Of a stretch of 64,000 nucleotides of DNA, positions 16,801 to 24,113 are shown piece by piece. Under the pieces are notes generated by a model. That model saw nothing but the letters and a program-made list of their open reading frames with translations. It was not told where the DNA came from and searched no databases. The position numbers and the translations under genes were made by a program. Each line of letters begins with the position of its first letter. Within the stretch, counting starts at the first letter, position 1. Source of the DNA: Sphingomonas sp. (lineage in GTDB: Bacteria; Pseudomonadota; Alphaproteobacteria; Sphingomonadales; Sphingomonadaceae); NCBI GenBank assembly GCA_017304655.1, contig JAFKLY010000005.1:248001-312000 (forward strand), written 5' to 3'.

Positions 16801-17277
16801 CCCATGGCGCTGCTGCGTCCGTGGTTCGCGGCGGAAGGCGTGACGCCCAGCATCGACCTGCGGACTGTGAAGGCGGGCGCGCAGGTGCGGGTTGGCGGCG
16901 TGGTGCTGGTCCGCCAGCGGCCGGGCAAGGGCAATGCCATCTTCGTCACGCTGGAGGATGAGGCGGCGATCTGCAACATCGTGCTCTGGGCGCGGCGTTT
17001 CGAGGTGTATCGGCGCGAAGTGATGGCGGCGCGGCTGATGATCGTGGATGGCGAACTGCAGCGTAGCCGGGAAGGCGTTCTCCACATCATGGCCAGCCGG
17101 GTGTTCGATCGCACCGAATGGCTCGATCATTTGTCGCAGACGCATGAGCCCCGGCCACTGCTTTCCCGCGCGGATGCGTTCCTGCATCCGCAGCATCCGC
17201 GCCACATCGCGCGGGCACGCACATCTTCGCATCCGCGCAATGTCCGGCTGCTGCCGCGCTCGCGTGATTTCCACTGA
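13819..17277 (+). CDS. dnaE2: ImuC (DnaE2), error-prone DNA polymerase III alpha homologue
   Basis: A 1152-residue C-family polymerase that performs SOS-induced mutagenic translesion synthesis with ImuA and ImuB. The PHP domain starts at [22 protein letters not shown]; the palm holds [20 protein letters not shown] and the catalytic [40 protein letters not shown] follows; an OB-fold region [26 protein letters not shown] is near the end. Relatives are about 1080 residues; the excess lies at residues ~814-872, where an in-frame Asp/Glu-rich stretch and a palindromic repeat are inserted. No frame break is present. Confidence 0.95.
   Translation: [1152 protein letters not shown]
16329..16409 (+). 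repeat. Perfect 30-bp inverted repeat inserted in frame in dnaE2
   Basis: Arms at 16329-16358 and 16380-16409 match at all 30 positions as inverted repeats, around a 21-nt centre. Each arm is itself a hairpin (GCTCCTGC-GAAG-GCAGGAGC). The translation at this point, about residues 837-864, has no counterpart in the polymerase family as I know it. A diverged relative lies at 35076-35152. Confidence 0.85.
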
Positions 17278-17480
17278 ACCCCTGCTTCGGCGCGAAGGGC
17301 TGAGCGCCTTGCAGACAAGCCGGGTAAGCACGGAAAGCTATCAGTGTCGGTATCTTGGCGCTATGAAGGGTTTTCCGGAACGGCGCCCGATATGTGCGGG
17401 CCTGGCGGGTGAGAGGATGACCATGAGCAACATCAAATGCCACTCTGCGTGGGGTCTTCCGGATAAGAGCACTGCCTGAG

Positions 17481-18644
17481 ATGGTGTGGCCGCACAGTTT
17501 CACCGATCTGCGTAAGGCTGCGCACACGCGCCTGCCGCGTTTCCTGTTCGATTATGTGGATGGCGGCAGCTTTGCCGAAGTGGCGCTGGCACGGAACAGC
17601 GCGGCGGTCTGCGCCGTGACGCTGCGACAGAAAGTGCTGAACGACGTTTCCCAATCCGATCTCTCGACTACCCTGTTCGGCCAGACGCTGGCCATGCCGC
17701 TGATGCTCGCGCCGGTCGGCATGGGCGGCATACTGGCGCGGCGTGGTGAGATTCAGGCGATCCGCGCGGCCCATGCCAATGGTGTGCCGATGGTGCTCTC
17801 CACGGTGACGCTCTGCTCCGCGCGGGAAATCGCGGCGGCGACGGGCCTGCCCTTCTGGTTCCAGCTCTACATGGCGAAGGATCGCGGCTTCGTGGTCGAT
17901 CTGCTGGCGCAGATCAGGGAATTGGGCTGCCGCCATCTGTTCATGACCGTGGACCTGCCGGTGCCGGGGCCGCGCTGGCGCGATCAGCGCTCGGGCCTCT
18001 CCGGTCCGCCCGGCGCGCTTGGCCAGTGGCGCCGCTGGTCGCAGATTCTCACGCATCCCCGCTGGGCCTGGGATGTCGGCGTGCGCGGCAAGCCGCATAC
18101 GCTGGGCAATCTCGTGCCGATCATGAACGGCAAGGTGAAGCTCAACGATTTCCTGCGCTGGAGCGGCCAGAATTTCGATCCGTCTGTCACCTGGAAGGAT
18201 CTGGAGTTCATCCGCAGCCACTGGGAAGGCACGCTGGTGCTCAAGGGCATCATGGACCCGGACGATGCCCGCAAGGTCGCGGATATCGGCGCGGATGGCC
18301 TCGTCGTTTCCAATCATGGTGGGCGCCAGCTCGACGGCACGGTGGGTACAGCGGAGGCGCTGCCGGCGATTGTCGATGCGGTTGGCGAGCGGCTCACCGT
18401 GCTGATCGACGGTGGTATCCGTAACGGGCTCGATGTGCTGCGCATGCTCGCGCTGGGCGCGAAGGGTGTCATGATTGGCCGGCCCTGGGCATTCGCGCTG
18501 GCGGCGGGTGGCGAGGACGCGGTCTCGCGCATGCTCGCGCAATTCGCGCACGAGCTGCGCGCAGGTCTGGCGCTCACCGGTTGCGCGCGGGCGGCCGATG
18601 CAGGGCGGCATCTGCTCGCAGGGCGCTCGGCCGTTCAACGCTGA
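17481..18644 (+). CDS. lldD: FMN-dependent alpha-hydroxy acid oxidase, L-lactate dehydrogenase type
   Basis: A 387-residue TIM-barrel flavoenzyme. LldD oxidises L-lactate to pyruvate at the inner face of the membrane and feeds electrons to the quinone pool. Signs: the N-terminal LPRFLFDYVDGGSFAEVALARN, FWFQLYMAKDRGFVVDLL, MTVDLPVPGPRWRD and the catalytic SNHGGRQLDG block with base His, then LIDGGIRNGLDVLRMLALGAKGVMIGRPW for the FMN phosphate. Substrate could be another 2-hydroxy acid. The 203-bp gap upstream (17278-17480) shows no gene. It converges with ligB across a terminator hairpin. Confidence 0.88.
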   Translation: MVWPHSFTDLRKAAHTRLPRFLFDYVDGGSFAEVALARNSAAVCAVTLRQKVLNDVSQSDLSTTLFGQTLAMPLMLAPVGMGGILARRGEIQAIRAAHANGVPMVLSTVTLCSAREIAAATGLPFWFQLYMAKDRGFVVDLLAQIRELGCRHLFMTVDLPVPGPRWRDQRSGLSGPPGALGQWRRWSQILTHPRWAWDVGVRGKPHTLGNLVPIMNGKVKLNDFLRWSGQNFDPSVTWKDLEFIRSHWEGTLVLKGIMDPDDARKVADIGADGLVVSNHGGRQLDGTVGTAEALPAIVDAVGERLTVLIDGGIRNGLDVLRMLALGAKGVMIGRPWAFALAAGGEDAVSRMLAQFAHELRAGLALTGCARAADAGRHLLAGRSAVQR

Positions 18645-18663
18645 CCGGACACGCGTAAACACG

Positions 18664-18689
18664 AAAACGGGCGGGATCGCTCCCGCCCG
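18664..18689 (-). terminator. Intrinsic terminator for ligA-ligB
   Basis: GGGCGGGA-TCGC-TCCCGCCC, an eight-base-pair perfect stem at 18669-18688, is followed on the minus strand by TTTTCGTGTTT. The T run serves the minus-strand ligAB transcript; the hairpin also stands just after lldD. Confidence 0.75.
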
Positions 18690-18711
18690 CTCGCACCCCC
18701 ATGGTGAAGGG

Positions 18712-19575
18712 TCAGGCGGCTTGTTCGAGCGCCTCGTTCTCGGTCGCGAACAGCATGGTGGCTGCCGCCGTGTTCGAGATGGGGATATGATAGTTGCGGG
18801 AGAGCTCGTGCACCGTGTCGCCCAGCGCGCCGCGTGCGGCGATCCAGTTGACGATCTCGACGCCCTGACTTCCTGCTTCCTCGATCACGTCCAGCGCGCT
18901 GATGGTGGTGAGCGCGTCCACGTCCGGCCCGAGCTTGTCCATGCAGAAGCGGTCATATTTCTGGTTGATGAAGCCCGCCCGCTCGCCATCGAGCTGATGG
19001 GAGAGGCCGCCGGTGCCGAACACGACGATCCGCTCGTCGCCCTGCCAGCTGCGCAGCGCCTTGCCGACCGCGCGGCCGAGCGCCAGGCAGCGCTTGGGGC
19101 TGGGCAGTGGAAACTGCACGGTGTTGATGGCGATGGGAATGATGCGCACGGGCCAATCGACGCCGCCCGGCCAGGCGAGCTGGCAAGGCACGACCACGGC
19201 ATGATCGACCAGCATGGACTGGCAGGTGGTGATGTCGAACTCATCGGCCACCAGACCTTCGATGATGTGCCAGCTCAGCGCCGTATCGCCCTTGAAGCTG
19301 TTCTGCACCGGCAGGCCCCAGCCCTCGTCGGCATTGCGGTAGGTATCCGCCGCGCCCACGGCGAAGGTCGGCATCTTGTCCAGGAAGAAGTTGAGGCCAT
19401 GGTCGTTGTAGAAGACCACCGCGACATCGGGCTTTGCCGTCTTCAGCCAGTTGTGCACCGGCTTGAACCCGTCGAAGAAGGGGCTCCAATAGGGATCCTG
19501 CTGGACGCCCTTGGCAATGGCGCCGCCAATGCCGGGCACATGGCTGGTGAAGATGCCGCCGAGAATCTGGGCCAT
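18712..19575 (-). CDS. ligB: Protocatechuate 4,5-dioxygenase beta subunit (LigB type)
   Basis: A 287-residue class III extradiol dioxygenase large subunit. LigAB cleaves protocatechuate between C4 and C5 to a carboxymuconate semialdehyde. Iron and catalytic residues of the family are visible: His12 in GGIFTSHVPGIG, His59 in VVFYNDHGLNFF, the His of LVDHAVVVP, the His of GTGGLSHQLDGERAG and the Glu of GVEIVNW. ATG at 19575 lies 2 bp after the ligA stop, so the subunits are coupled. The dehydrogenase ligC is not adjacent in this window. A related substrate such as gallate or a methylated catechol acid cannot be excluded. Confidence 0.88.
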   Translation of the reverse strand: MAQILGGIFTSHVPGIGGAIAKGVQQDPYWSPFFDGFKPVHNWLKTAKPDVAVVFYNDHGLNFFLDKMPTFAVGAADTYRNADEGWGLPVQNSFKGDTALSWHIIEGLVADEFDITTCQSMLVDHAVVVPCQLAWPGGVDWPVRIIPIAINTVQFPLPSPKRCLALGRAVGKALRSWQGDERIVVFGTGGLSHQLDGERAGFINQKYDRFCMDKLGPDVDALTTISALDVIEEAGSQGVEIVNWIAARGALGDTVHELSRNYHIPISNTAAATMLFATENEALEQAA

Positions 19576-19577
19576 GC

Positions 19578-19970
19578 TCAGGCCTCCTGTGTCTGATGGG
19601 CTGCATCGAGCAGCATTTGCTTGAAAGCTTCGACGGTCATGCCGGTCTGTTGCGCGCCGAGGTCCTGCACGTTGAGGCCGAAGATGCCGGCGAGCTTGGC
19701 GAGATAATAGACGTTGCCGCCCGCCGCGATCATCTGCAGCACATTGCGTGCCCGCACGGCTTCGCGTTGTTCCGGGGTCAGGCCAAAGCTGGCGCAATAG
19801 CCATCTTCGTCGGCAAGGAAGGCCGCCCGGTTTTCGTCATTGTTGAAGGAATAGCACATCGCATTGAGGGCATAGCCGCGGGCTGCAGCTTCGCCGTCAA
19901 AGATCGATGTGCCCGGTATACTGCGCTTGGCGACTTGCGCCGCTGCATCGATCGTGCCGATCGCACCCAT
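19578..19970 (-). CDS. ligA: Protocatechuate 4,5-dioxygenase alpha subunit (LigA type)
   Basis: A 130-residue small helical subunit that closes the active site of LigB. Family features: GTSIFDGEAAARGYALNAMCYSFNNDENRAAF, DEDGYCASFGLTPEQREAV and MIAAGGNVYYLAKLAGIFGLNVQDLGAQQTGMT, the last containing the conserved helix bearing the lid. ATG 19970 was chosen because GGAG precedes it by 7 nt; a longer frame adds 20 residues without family likeness. No regulator gene is adjacent, so induction control is not visible. Confidence 0.9.
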   Translation of the reverse strand: MGAIGTIDAAAQVAKRSIPGTSIFDGEAAARGYALNAMCYSFNNDENRAAFLADEDGYCASFGLTPEQREAVRARNVLQMIAAGGNVYYLAKLAGIFGLNVQDLGAQQTGMTVEAFKQMLLDAAHQTQEA

Positions 19971-20091
19971 TGCACTGCTCCATAAGACTAGGACAGTGTC
20001 AACAATGACGGCTGCGCACCAAGGGCACATTGATTTTGGTCAAGCGCCAGATTTCACCAGTTGGAAGCGTCGTCAGGGCGCCAGCTGGGCC

Positions 20092-20466
20092 TTACCAGAA
20101 GGCGCGACGATTGAGCTCGTGGCCGAAGGCGAGCAGCGCCACGCCAATAATCGTATAGACGGTTTCCCCGGCCCAGCCATGCGGCAGGCTGAGCGCGCCG
20201 GCCATGACGCCGAGGCCCAGCGCGCCGACCGCGACTGGCAAAAGCAAGCCGTGTTTGCGCGCGCCCTGGCCCAGCGCGACGGCGCCGAGCACCATGGCGA
20301 TGATGAGCCCGCCCTCATGAATGATCGGTGCTTCGAGCACGCCGGCCACGGAGGAGAGCAGGCCGATCGCGATCGCCGTCCCCAGGCAATGCAGCGCACA
20401 CAGCCCTGACAGGCCGATGGCGAGCCCGTCAAGGCGGGGGAAACGGGAGGCGACGAGAGTCGACAT
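20092..20466 (-). CDS. MerC-domain membrane protein
   Basis: A 124-residue protein with about four TM segments: residues ~15-38 (IGLSGLCALHCLGTAIAIGLLSSV), 53-66, 77-92 and 103-117. The first carries the CALHC cysteine-histidine pair typical of MerC, which binds and imports mercury. Stand-alone chromosomal MerC-like proteins without other mer genes are common, and a zinc or other metal role is possible. No merR or merA is nearby. It is divergent from ctaA; the intervening bases include a Zur-like half site at 20501-20515. Confidence 0.8.
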   Translation of the reverse strand: MSTLVASRFPRLDGLAIGLSGLCALHCLGTAIAIGLLSSVAGVLEAPIIHEGGLIIAMVLGAVALGQGARKHGLLLPVAVGALGLGVMAGALSLPHGWAGETVYTIIGVALLAFGHELNRRAFW

Positions 20467-20500
20467 GGGATGCTGCCTTTACGCCTTCATAGATGAAGAT

Positions 20501-20515
20501 ACAACATAACATTTG
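20501..20515. promoter_or_regulatory. Possible Zur-type half site upstream of the MerC-like gene
   Basis: TACAACATAACATTT resembles the right half of the alphaproteobacterial Zur box (TATAACATTTC); the left half is poorly conserved. It lies 35-49 nt upstream of the MerC-like start, a place where a repressor could act. Confidence 0.25.
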
Positions 20516-20636
20516 GTCCGGCGATGACGCGATCAAGAGGTGCTGCCGCGCTCACGGTGTTTTTTGTGTCGGGCGGCGCTGCGGGAAGACTCGCATCCGG
20601 CTTGCCTCACGCGCGGCAACGGCGCATGGGGCGGGC

Positions 20637-21695
20637 ATGACTGACCTTGCCCAGAGCGTGGCGCCCGGCACTATCGCCCGGATGCCCCGGCCGGCGGCGC
20701 TGGCGCGCTGGCTGTTTGGTATTGCCGGCCTCATCCTGCTCATGGTCGCCGTCGGCGGCGTGACGCGGCTGACCGAATCGGGCCTGTCCATCACCGAATG
20801 GAAGCCGGTGACCGGCGCCATTCCGCCGCTCACGCAGGCGGACTGGCAGGCCGAGTTCGAGGCGTACAAGCAAAGTTCGCAATATGTGCTGATGAATCAG
20901 GGCATGACGCTGGCAGCGTTCAAGCACATCTTCTTCTGGGAATATGTTCATCGCCTGCTCGGCCGGCTGATCGGCCTCGCTTATGCGCTGCCGCTCGCCT
21001 GGTTCGCCTGGCGCGGCGCGATCCCGCGTGGCCATGGCGTGCGCCTCGTCGGCCTGCTGCTGCTCGGCGGTGCGCAGGGCGGCGTCGGCTGGCTGATGGT
21101 ACGCAGCGGCCTGACCGACCGGGTGAATGTCGAGCCGGCCATGCTCGCCGCGCATCTCGGCATGGCACTCATCCTGCTGGCGGCCGTGGTCTGGGCGGCC
21201 TGCGACTTTGCGCGACTCGCGCGGGAGCCCGGCGCCGGCAAATCGCGGCTCACCCTGCTCGCGGCGGGGCCGGTGCTGCTGCTGTTCCTGCAGCTCCTGC
21301 TCGGCGCCCTGACGGCCGGGCTTCGCGCGGGCTATGTCGCCAATAGCTGGCCGCTCATGAACGACCATTTCGTGCCCGAGGGCATCCAGTGGTGGGGCTC
21401 GCTCTGGATGACGCTCACCAGCGATCCCTTCCTGGTGCACTTCCTTCACCGCTGGTGGGCATGGGCGGCGGCGGCGGCGATCATCTGGATGGCCGGGCGC
21501 CTGCACCGCGCCGGGGCGACCACGCTCGCCTTCGTGCTGCTCGGCATCACGGTAGGGCAGATCCTGCTCGGCATCGCCACGGTGATCACCGGCATCGCGA
21601 TCGTGCCGGCGGTGACGCACCAGCTTGTGGGCGCGCTGTTGTTCGGCGTCTCGGTCATGGCGGCGCACCGGCTGGGCATGGTGCGCGCCGCCTGA
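20637..21695 (+). CDS. ctaA: Heme A synthase (COX15/CtaA family)
   Basis: A 352-residue inner-membrane protein with eight TM segments in two four-helix halves. It oxidises the C8 methyl of heme O to give heme A for aa3-type cytochrome oxidase. Heme-ligand histidines are in FWEYVHRLLGRLIG, MLAAHLGMALILL, VHFLHRWWAWAAA and AVTHQLVGALL. NSWPLMNDHFVPEG is a type-2 COX15 signature. ATG 20637 (MTDLAQSV) was chosen; longer frames add a cysteine/arginine-rich tail unlike the family. The stop overlaps the cutA start (TGATG). The ctaB and oxidase genes are not nearby. Confidence 0.93.
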   Translation: MTDLAQSVAPGTIARMPRPAALARWLFGIAGLILLMVAVGGVTRLTESGLSITEWKPVTGAIPPLTQADWQAEFEAYKQSSQYVLMNQGMTLAAFKHIFFWEYVHRLLGRLIGLAYALPLAWFAWRGAIPRGHGVRLVGLLLLGGAQGGVGWLMVRSGLTDRVNVEPAMLAAHLGMALILLAAVVWAACDFARLAREPGAGKSRLTLLAAGPVLLLFLQLLLGALTAGLRAGYVANSWPLMNDHFVPEGIQWWGSLWMTLTSDPFLVHFLHRWWAWAAAAAIIWMAGRLHRAGATTLAFVLLGITVGQILLGIATVITGIAIVPAVTHQLVGALLFGVSVMAAHRLGMVRAA

Positions 21696-22012
21696 TGAGC
21701 GGGATCGCGCTCGTTTACGTCCTCTTCGGCGATCGCGAGTCGGCACAGGCTTGCGCCCAGGCCATGGTCGCGCAGCGGCTGGCCGCCTGCGCCAATCTGC
21801 TGAACGACTGCACGTCCATCTATCCGTGGGAAGGGCAGATCGCGCAGGCGCAGGAAGTGCCGGTGCTGTTCAAGACCGCGCCTGCCGGCCGCGCGGCGCT
21901 GATGGCGGCGCTGGAAGCACTGCATGGCTATGATGTGCCGGCGATCCTGAGCTGGCCGGCCGAGGCGACGGCGGATTATGCCGCCTGGGTCGCGCGGGAG
22001 ACGCAGGGCTGA
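21695..22012 (+). CDS. cutA: Divalent-cation tolerance protein CutA
   Basis: A 105-residue trimeric ferredoxin-like-fold protein. CutA binds copper and other divalent cations and was named for tolerance phenotypes; its cellular role is unsettled. Typical features: ALVYVLFGDRESAQACAQAMVAQRLAACANLL, STY-like TSIYPWEGQI, EVPVLFKT and the C-terminal HGYDVPAILSWPAEATADYAAWV. The ATG overlaps the ctaA stop by 1 bp, so it is translated from the same transcript. Confidence 0.92.
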   Translation: MSGIALVYVLFGDRESAQACAQAMVAQRLAACANLLNDCTSIYPWEGQIAQAQEVPVLFKTAPAGRAALMAALEALHGYDVPAILSWPAEATADYAAWVARETQG

Positions 22013-22084
22013 GGCGTATTACGCCGATAGGGTATCAGGACACCCGTCAGCAAAGGCCCGGTTTCGCTTGACTTTGAGTGCCTC

Positions 22085-22108
22085 GCGCGGCATTGGGCGC
22101 GGCATTGG
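22085..22108 (+). repeat. 12-bp tandem duplication in the rplM leader
   Basis: GCGCGGCATTGG occurs twice end to end (22085-22096 and 22097-22108), 54 nt before the rplM ATG. A TTGACT hexamer at 22068-22073 lies just upstream, so the duplication is either in the promoter or at the start of the leader RNA. Confidence 0.6.
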
Positions 22109-22162
22109 CGGTGCCCGCGTGGTGCCGCCTTGCTGTTTTTTCATCGGGAGGTCAATCGACCC

Positions 22163-22648
22163 ATGGCCATCAAGGCACTCACCAAAGTGACCAAGCCGGC
22201 GACGCCGGCGACGGTCGAGAAGAAGTGGCTGCTGATCGACGCCGACGGTCTCGTCGTCGGTCGCGTCGCGTCGATCATTGCCAACATTCTGCGCGGCAAG
22301 CACAAGCCGAGCTTCACCCCGCATGTCGATTGCGGTGACAATGTCATCGTCATCAATGCCGACAAGGTGAAGTTCACCGGCAACAAGCTGACCGACAAGC
22401 GCTATTACAAGCACACCGGCTATGCCGGCGGCATCAAGGAAACCAGCCCGCAGAAGGTGCTGGAAGGCCGCTTCCCTGAGCGCGTTCTCGAAAAGGCGGT
22501 GGAGCGCATGATCCCGCGTGGTCCGCTCGGCCGCCAGCAGATGCGCAACCTGCGCGTCTTCGCCGGGACCGCGCATCCGCACGAAGCCCAGAACCCCGAA
22601 GTGCTCGACATCGCGTCGCGCAACCGCAAGAACAAGGTGGGTGCCTAA
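22163..22648 (+). CDS. rplM: 50S ribosomal protein L13
   Basis: A 161-residue L13, an early-assembly protein of the large subunit. It contains [61 protein letters not shown] and [30 protein letters not shown], all in family order. GGGAGGT lies 10 nt before the ATG. Stop and rpsI start overlap as TAATG, the standard L13-S9 pair. Confidence 0.98.
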   Translation: MAIKALTKVTKPATPATVEKKWLLIDADGLVVGRVASIIANILRGKHKPSFTPHVDCGDNVIVINADKVKFTGNKLTDKRYYKHTGYAGGIKETSPQKVLEGRFPERVLEKAVERMIPRGPLGRQQMRNLRVFAGTAHPHEAQNPEVLDIASRNRKNKVGA

Positions 22649-23163
22649 TGTCCGATACCGTCAATTCGCTGGCCGACCTTCAGGGCCTGACCACGGGCGC
22701 TCCGGCGGCCACCACGGCCGACGCGCCCCAGGCACCGGTTTCGACCGCGCCGCTGCGTCAGCAGGAGCTGGACAAGCAGGGCCGCGCTTATGCGACCGGT
22801 CGCCGCAAGGATGCCGTCGCCCGCGTGTGGGTGAAGCCCGGCACCGGCAAGATCACGGTCAACGGCCGCGATCAGGAAATCTATTTCGCGCGTCCCACGC
22901 TGCGTCTCGTCATCAACCAGCCCTTCAGCGTCACGGCGCGTGAAGGCCAGTATGACGTGATCTGCACGGTCAAGGGCGGCGGTCTTTCCGGTCAGGCCGG
23001 TGCGGTCAAGCATGGCATCGCCCAGGCGCTGACCAAGTATGAGCCGGCGCTGCGCGGTGCTGTGAAGGCCGAGGGTTTCCTCACCCGCGACAGCCGCACC
23101 GTCGAGCGCAAGAAGTACGGCCGGGCCAAGGCTCGCCGCAGCTTCCAGTTCTCGAAGCGCTAA
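22648..23163 (+). CDS. rpsI: 30S ribosomal protein S9
   Basis: A 171-residue S9 with a ~42-residue N-terminal extension (Ala/Thr/Pro-rich), as usual in alphaproteobacteria. The core has [49 protein letters not shown] and the C-terminal [24 protein letters not shown] tail (here [20 protein letters not shown]) that reaches the P-site tRNA. It is coupled to rplM and ends 37 bp before an intrinsic terminator. Confidence 0.98.
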   Translation: MSDTVNSLADLQGLTTGAPAATTADAPQAPVSTAPLRQQELDKQGRAYATGRRKDAVARVWVKPGTGKITVNGRDQEIYFARPTLRLVINQPFSVTAREGQYDVICTVKGGGLSGQAGAVKHGIAQALTKYEPALRGAVKAEGFLTRDSRTVERKKYGRAKARRSFQFSKR

Positions 23164-23200
23164 GGCGCCCGGGCGCAAGCCCGCTTGGAGCAAGGCAAGA

Positions 23201-23227
23201 GGGCCGTCCTGCGGGGCGGCCCTTTTT
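23201..23227 (+). terminator. Intrinsic terminator after rplM-rpsI
   Basis: GGGCCGTCC, a short loop, and the complementary GGGCGGCCC arm are followed by TTTTT. Standard rho-independent form in the plus direction. Confidence 0.85.
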
Positions 23228-23271
23228 CTATGCGCGTGAGACGGCCCGGAGGCCGGTCGCGCCGGGCCGGT

Positions 23272-23526
23272 CCAACGACGCGCGGGACGCTGGAAGTTCA
23301 CGAAGTTCACGACACGGGGGCATGAACTTCCACTTCCCTCGCCTTTCGCGGACCGTCGATGAGACGGGTGCCAGCGCCCGTTCCGCAAAGCCTCTGCCGC
23401 CGGAGCCAGGAAATGCCGCACTGAGAAGGAGCCATGTTTCGCCTCACCAGCCACCGCTCGGAAGGCGGGGCGTCCGACGTGTCTGCCAAGACGGACAAGG
23501 TGTAGGACAGCGGAAAGCGAAGCGTG
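23272..23526 (+). repeat. Interspersed repeat family 1, copy 2
   Basis: Same ordered blocks as 3478-3725 and 39568-39786. The inverted repeat is an eight-base perfect pair here (GAAGTTCA/TGAACTTC, around 23301-23330) with loop CGACACGGGGGCA. It ends in TGTAGGACAGCGGAAA. It begins 45 bp after the rpsI terminator. Between it and copy B of family 2 (23527-23679) I see nothing further. Confidence 0.8.
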
Positions 23527-23679
23527 GCGGACAAGCGCGCGCTGGGTTGTCGGATGGTCGGCCCGGTCGGACGGCGCTCGACCAAAAGGCCTCGGGACAG
23601 GCAGGTCCATCCGTCGGCTTGCCTGCGTCCACACCAGCCGGGGCTTGAACGTGCCCGCCGCCTGCCTATCTCGATCCTT

Positions 23680-23754
23680 GCGGGCCGGGCCCCTCTGGCG
23701 ATTGCTGCCATGCGATCGTGATGTCGGACCGCATCGAGTGCGCTCGGTGCCGGT
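23680..23754 (+). repeat. Repeat family 2, copy B, upstream of the zinc-ribbon gene
   Basis: A 75-nt near-copy of 8734-8807. The hairpin GCATCGAG-TGCG-CTCGGTGC keeps pairing through a G-T wobble. It ends 74 nt before the chosen start of the zinc-ribbon gene, the same strand and almost the same distance as copy A. Confidence 0.75.
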
Positions 23755-23828
23755 TATTGGTGATCTGTCCATCCGGCCTCCGCGCGCCTTCGATCCCTGT
23801 TATGATCTATGTCGGAGGTTCTTTCATC

Positions 23829-24104
23829 GTGTCTTCAGCGCATAATATGCTTTGCCCCGTCTGCAGCGCCTCGCTCGTGATGAGCGAGCGGCAAGGCGTC
23901 GAGATCGACTATTGCCCGCAATGCCGTGGTGTCTGGCTCGACCGAGGTGAGCTCGACAAGATCATCGAGCGCTCCGGCCGCGATTATGCGCCGCCCCCGC
24001 CCAGCTATCGGCCCGATCGTGCCAGCCCCCAGGGGGACTATGGCCATGGCCAGCGCGGCTATCCCAAGCGCCGCAAGTCCTTCCTTGAGGAACTGTTCGA
24101 CTGA
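23829..24104 (+). CDS. TFIIB-type zinc-ribbon protein
   Basis: About 91 residues. The first half is a zinc ribbon, MLCPVCSASLVMSERQGVEIDYCPQCRGVWLDRGELDKIIERS, with two CxxC pairs 20 residues apart and the typical WLDRGELDKI segment. The second half is a Pro/Tyr/Gly-rich disordered linker and a basic KRRKSFLEELFD tail. Function of this zf-TFIIB group in bacteria is unknown. GTG at 23829 is favoured by GGAGG 10 nt upstream; an in-frame ATG at 23847 would remove six residues. Confidence 0.82.
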   Translation: MSSAHNMLCPVCSASLVMSERQGVEIDYCPQCRGVWLDRGELDKIIERSGRDYAPPPPSYRPDRASPQGDYGHGQRGYPKRRKSFLEELFD

Positions 24105-24113
24105 GCGCTTCGA

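Noticed and set aside
20092..20466. Mercury-resistance operon
   Set aside because: Only a single MerC-domain protein is present; merR, merA, merT and merP are absent.
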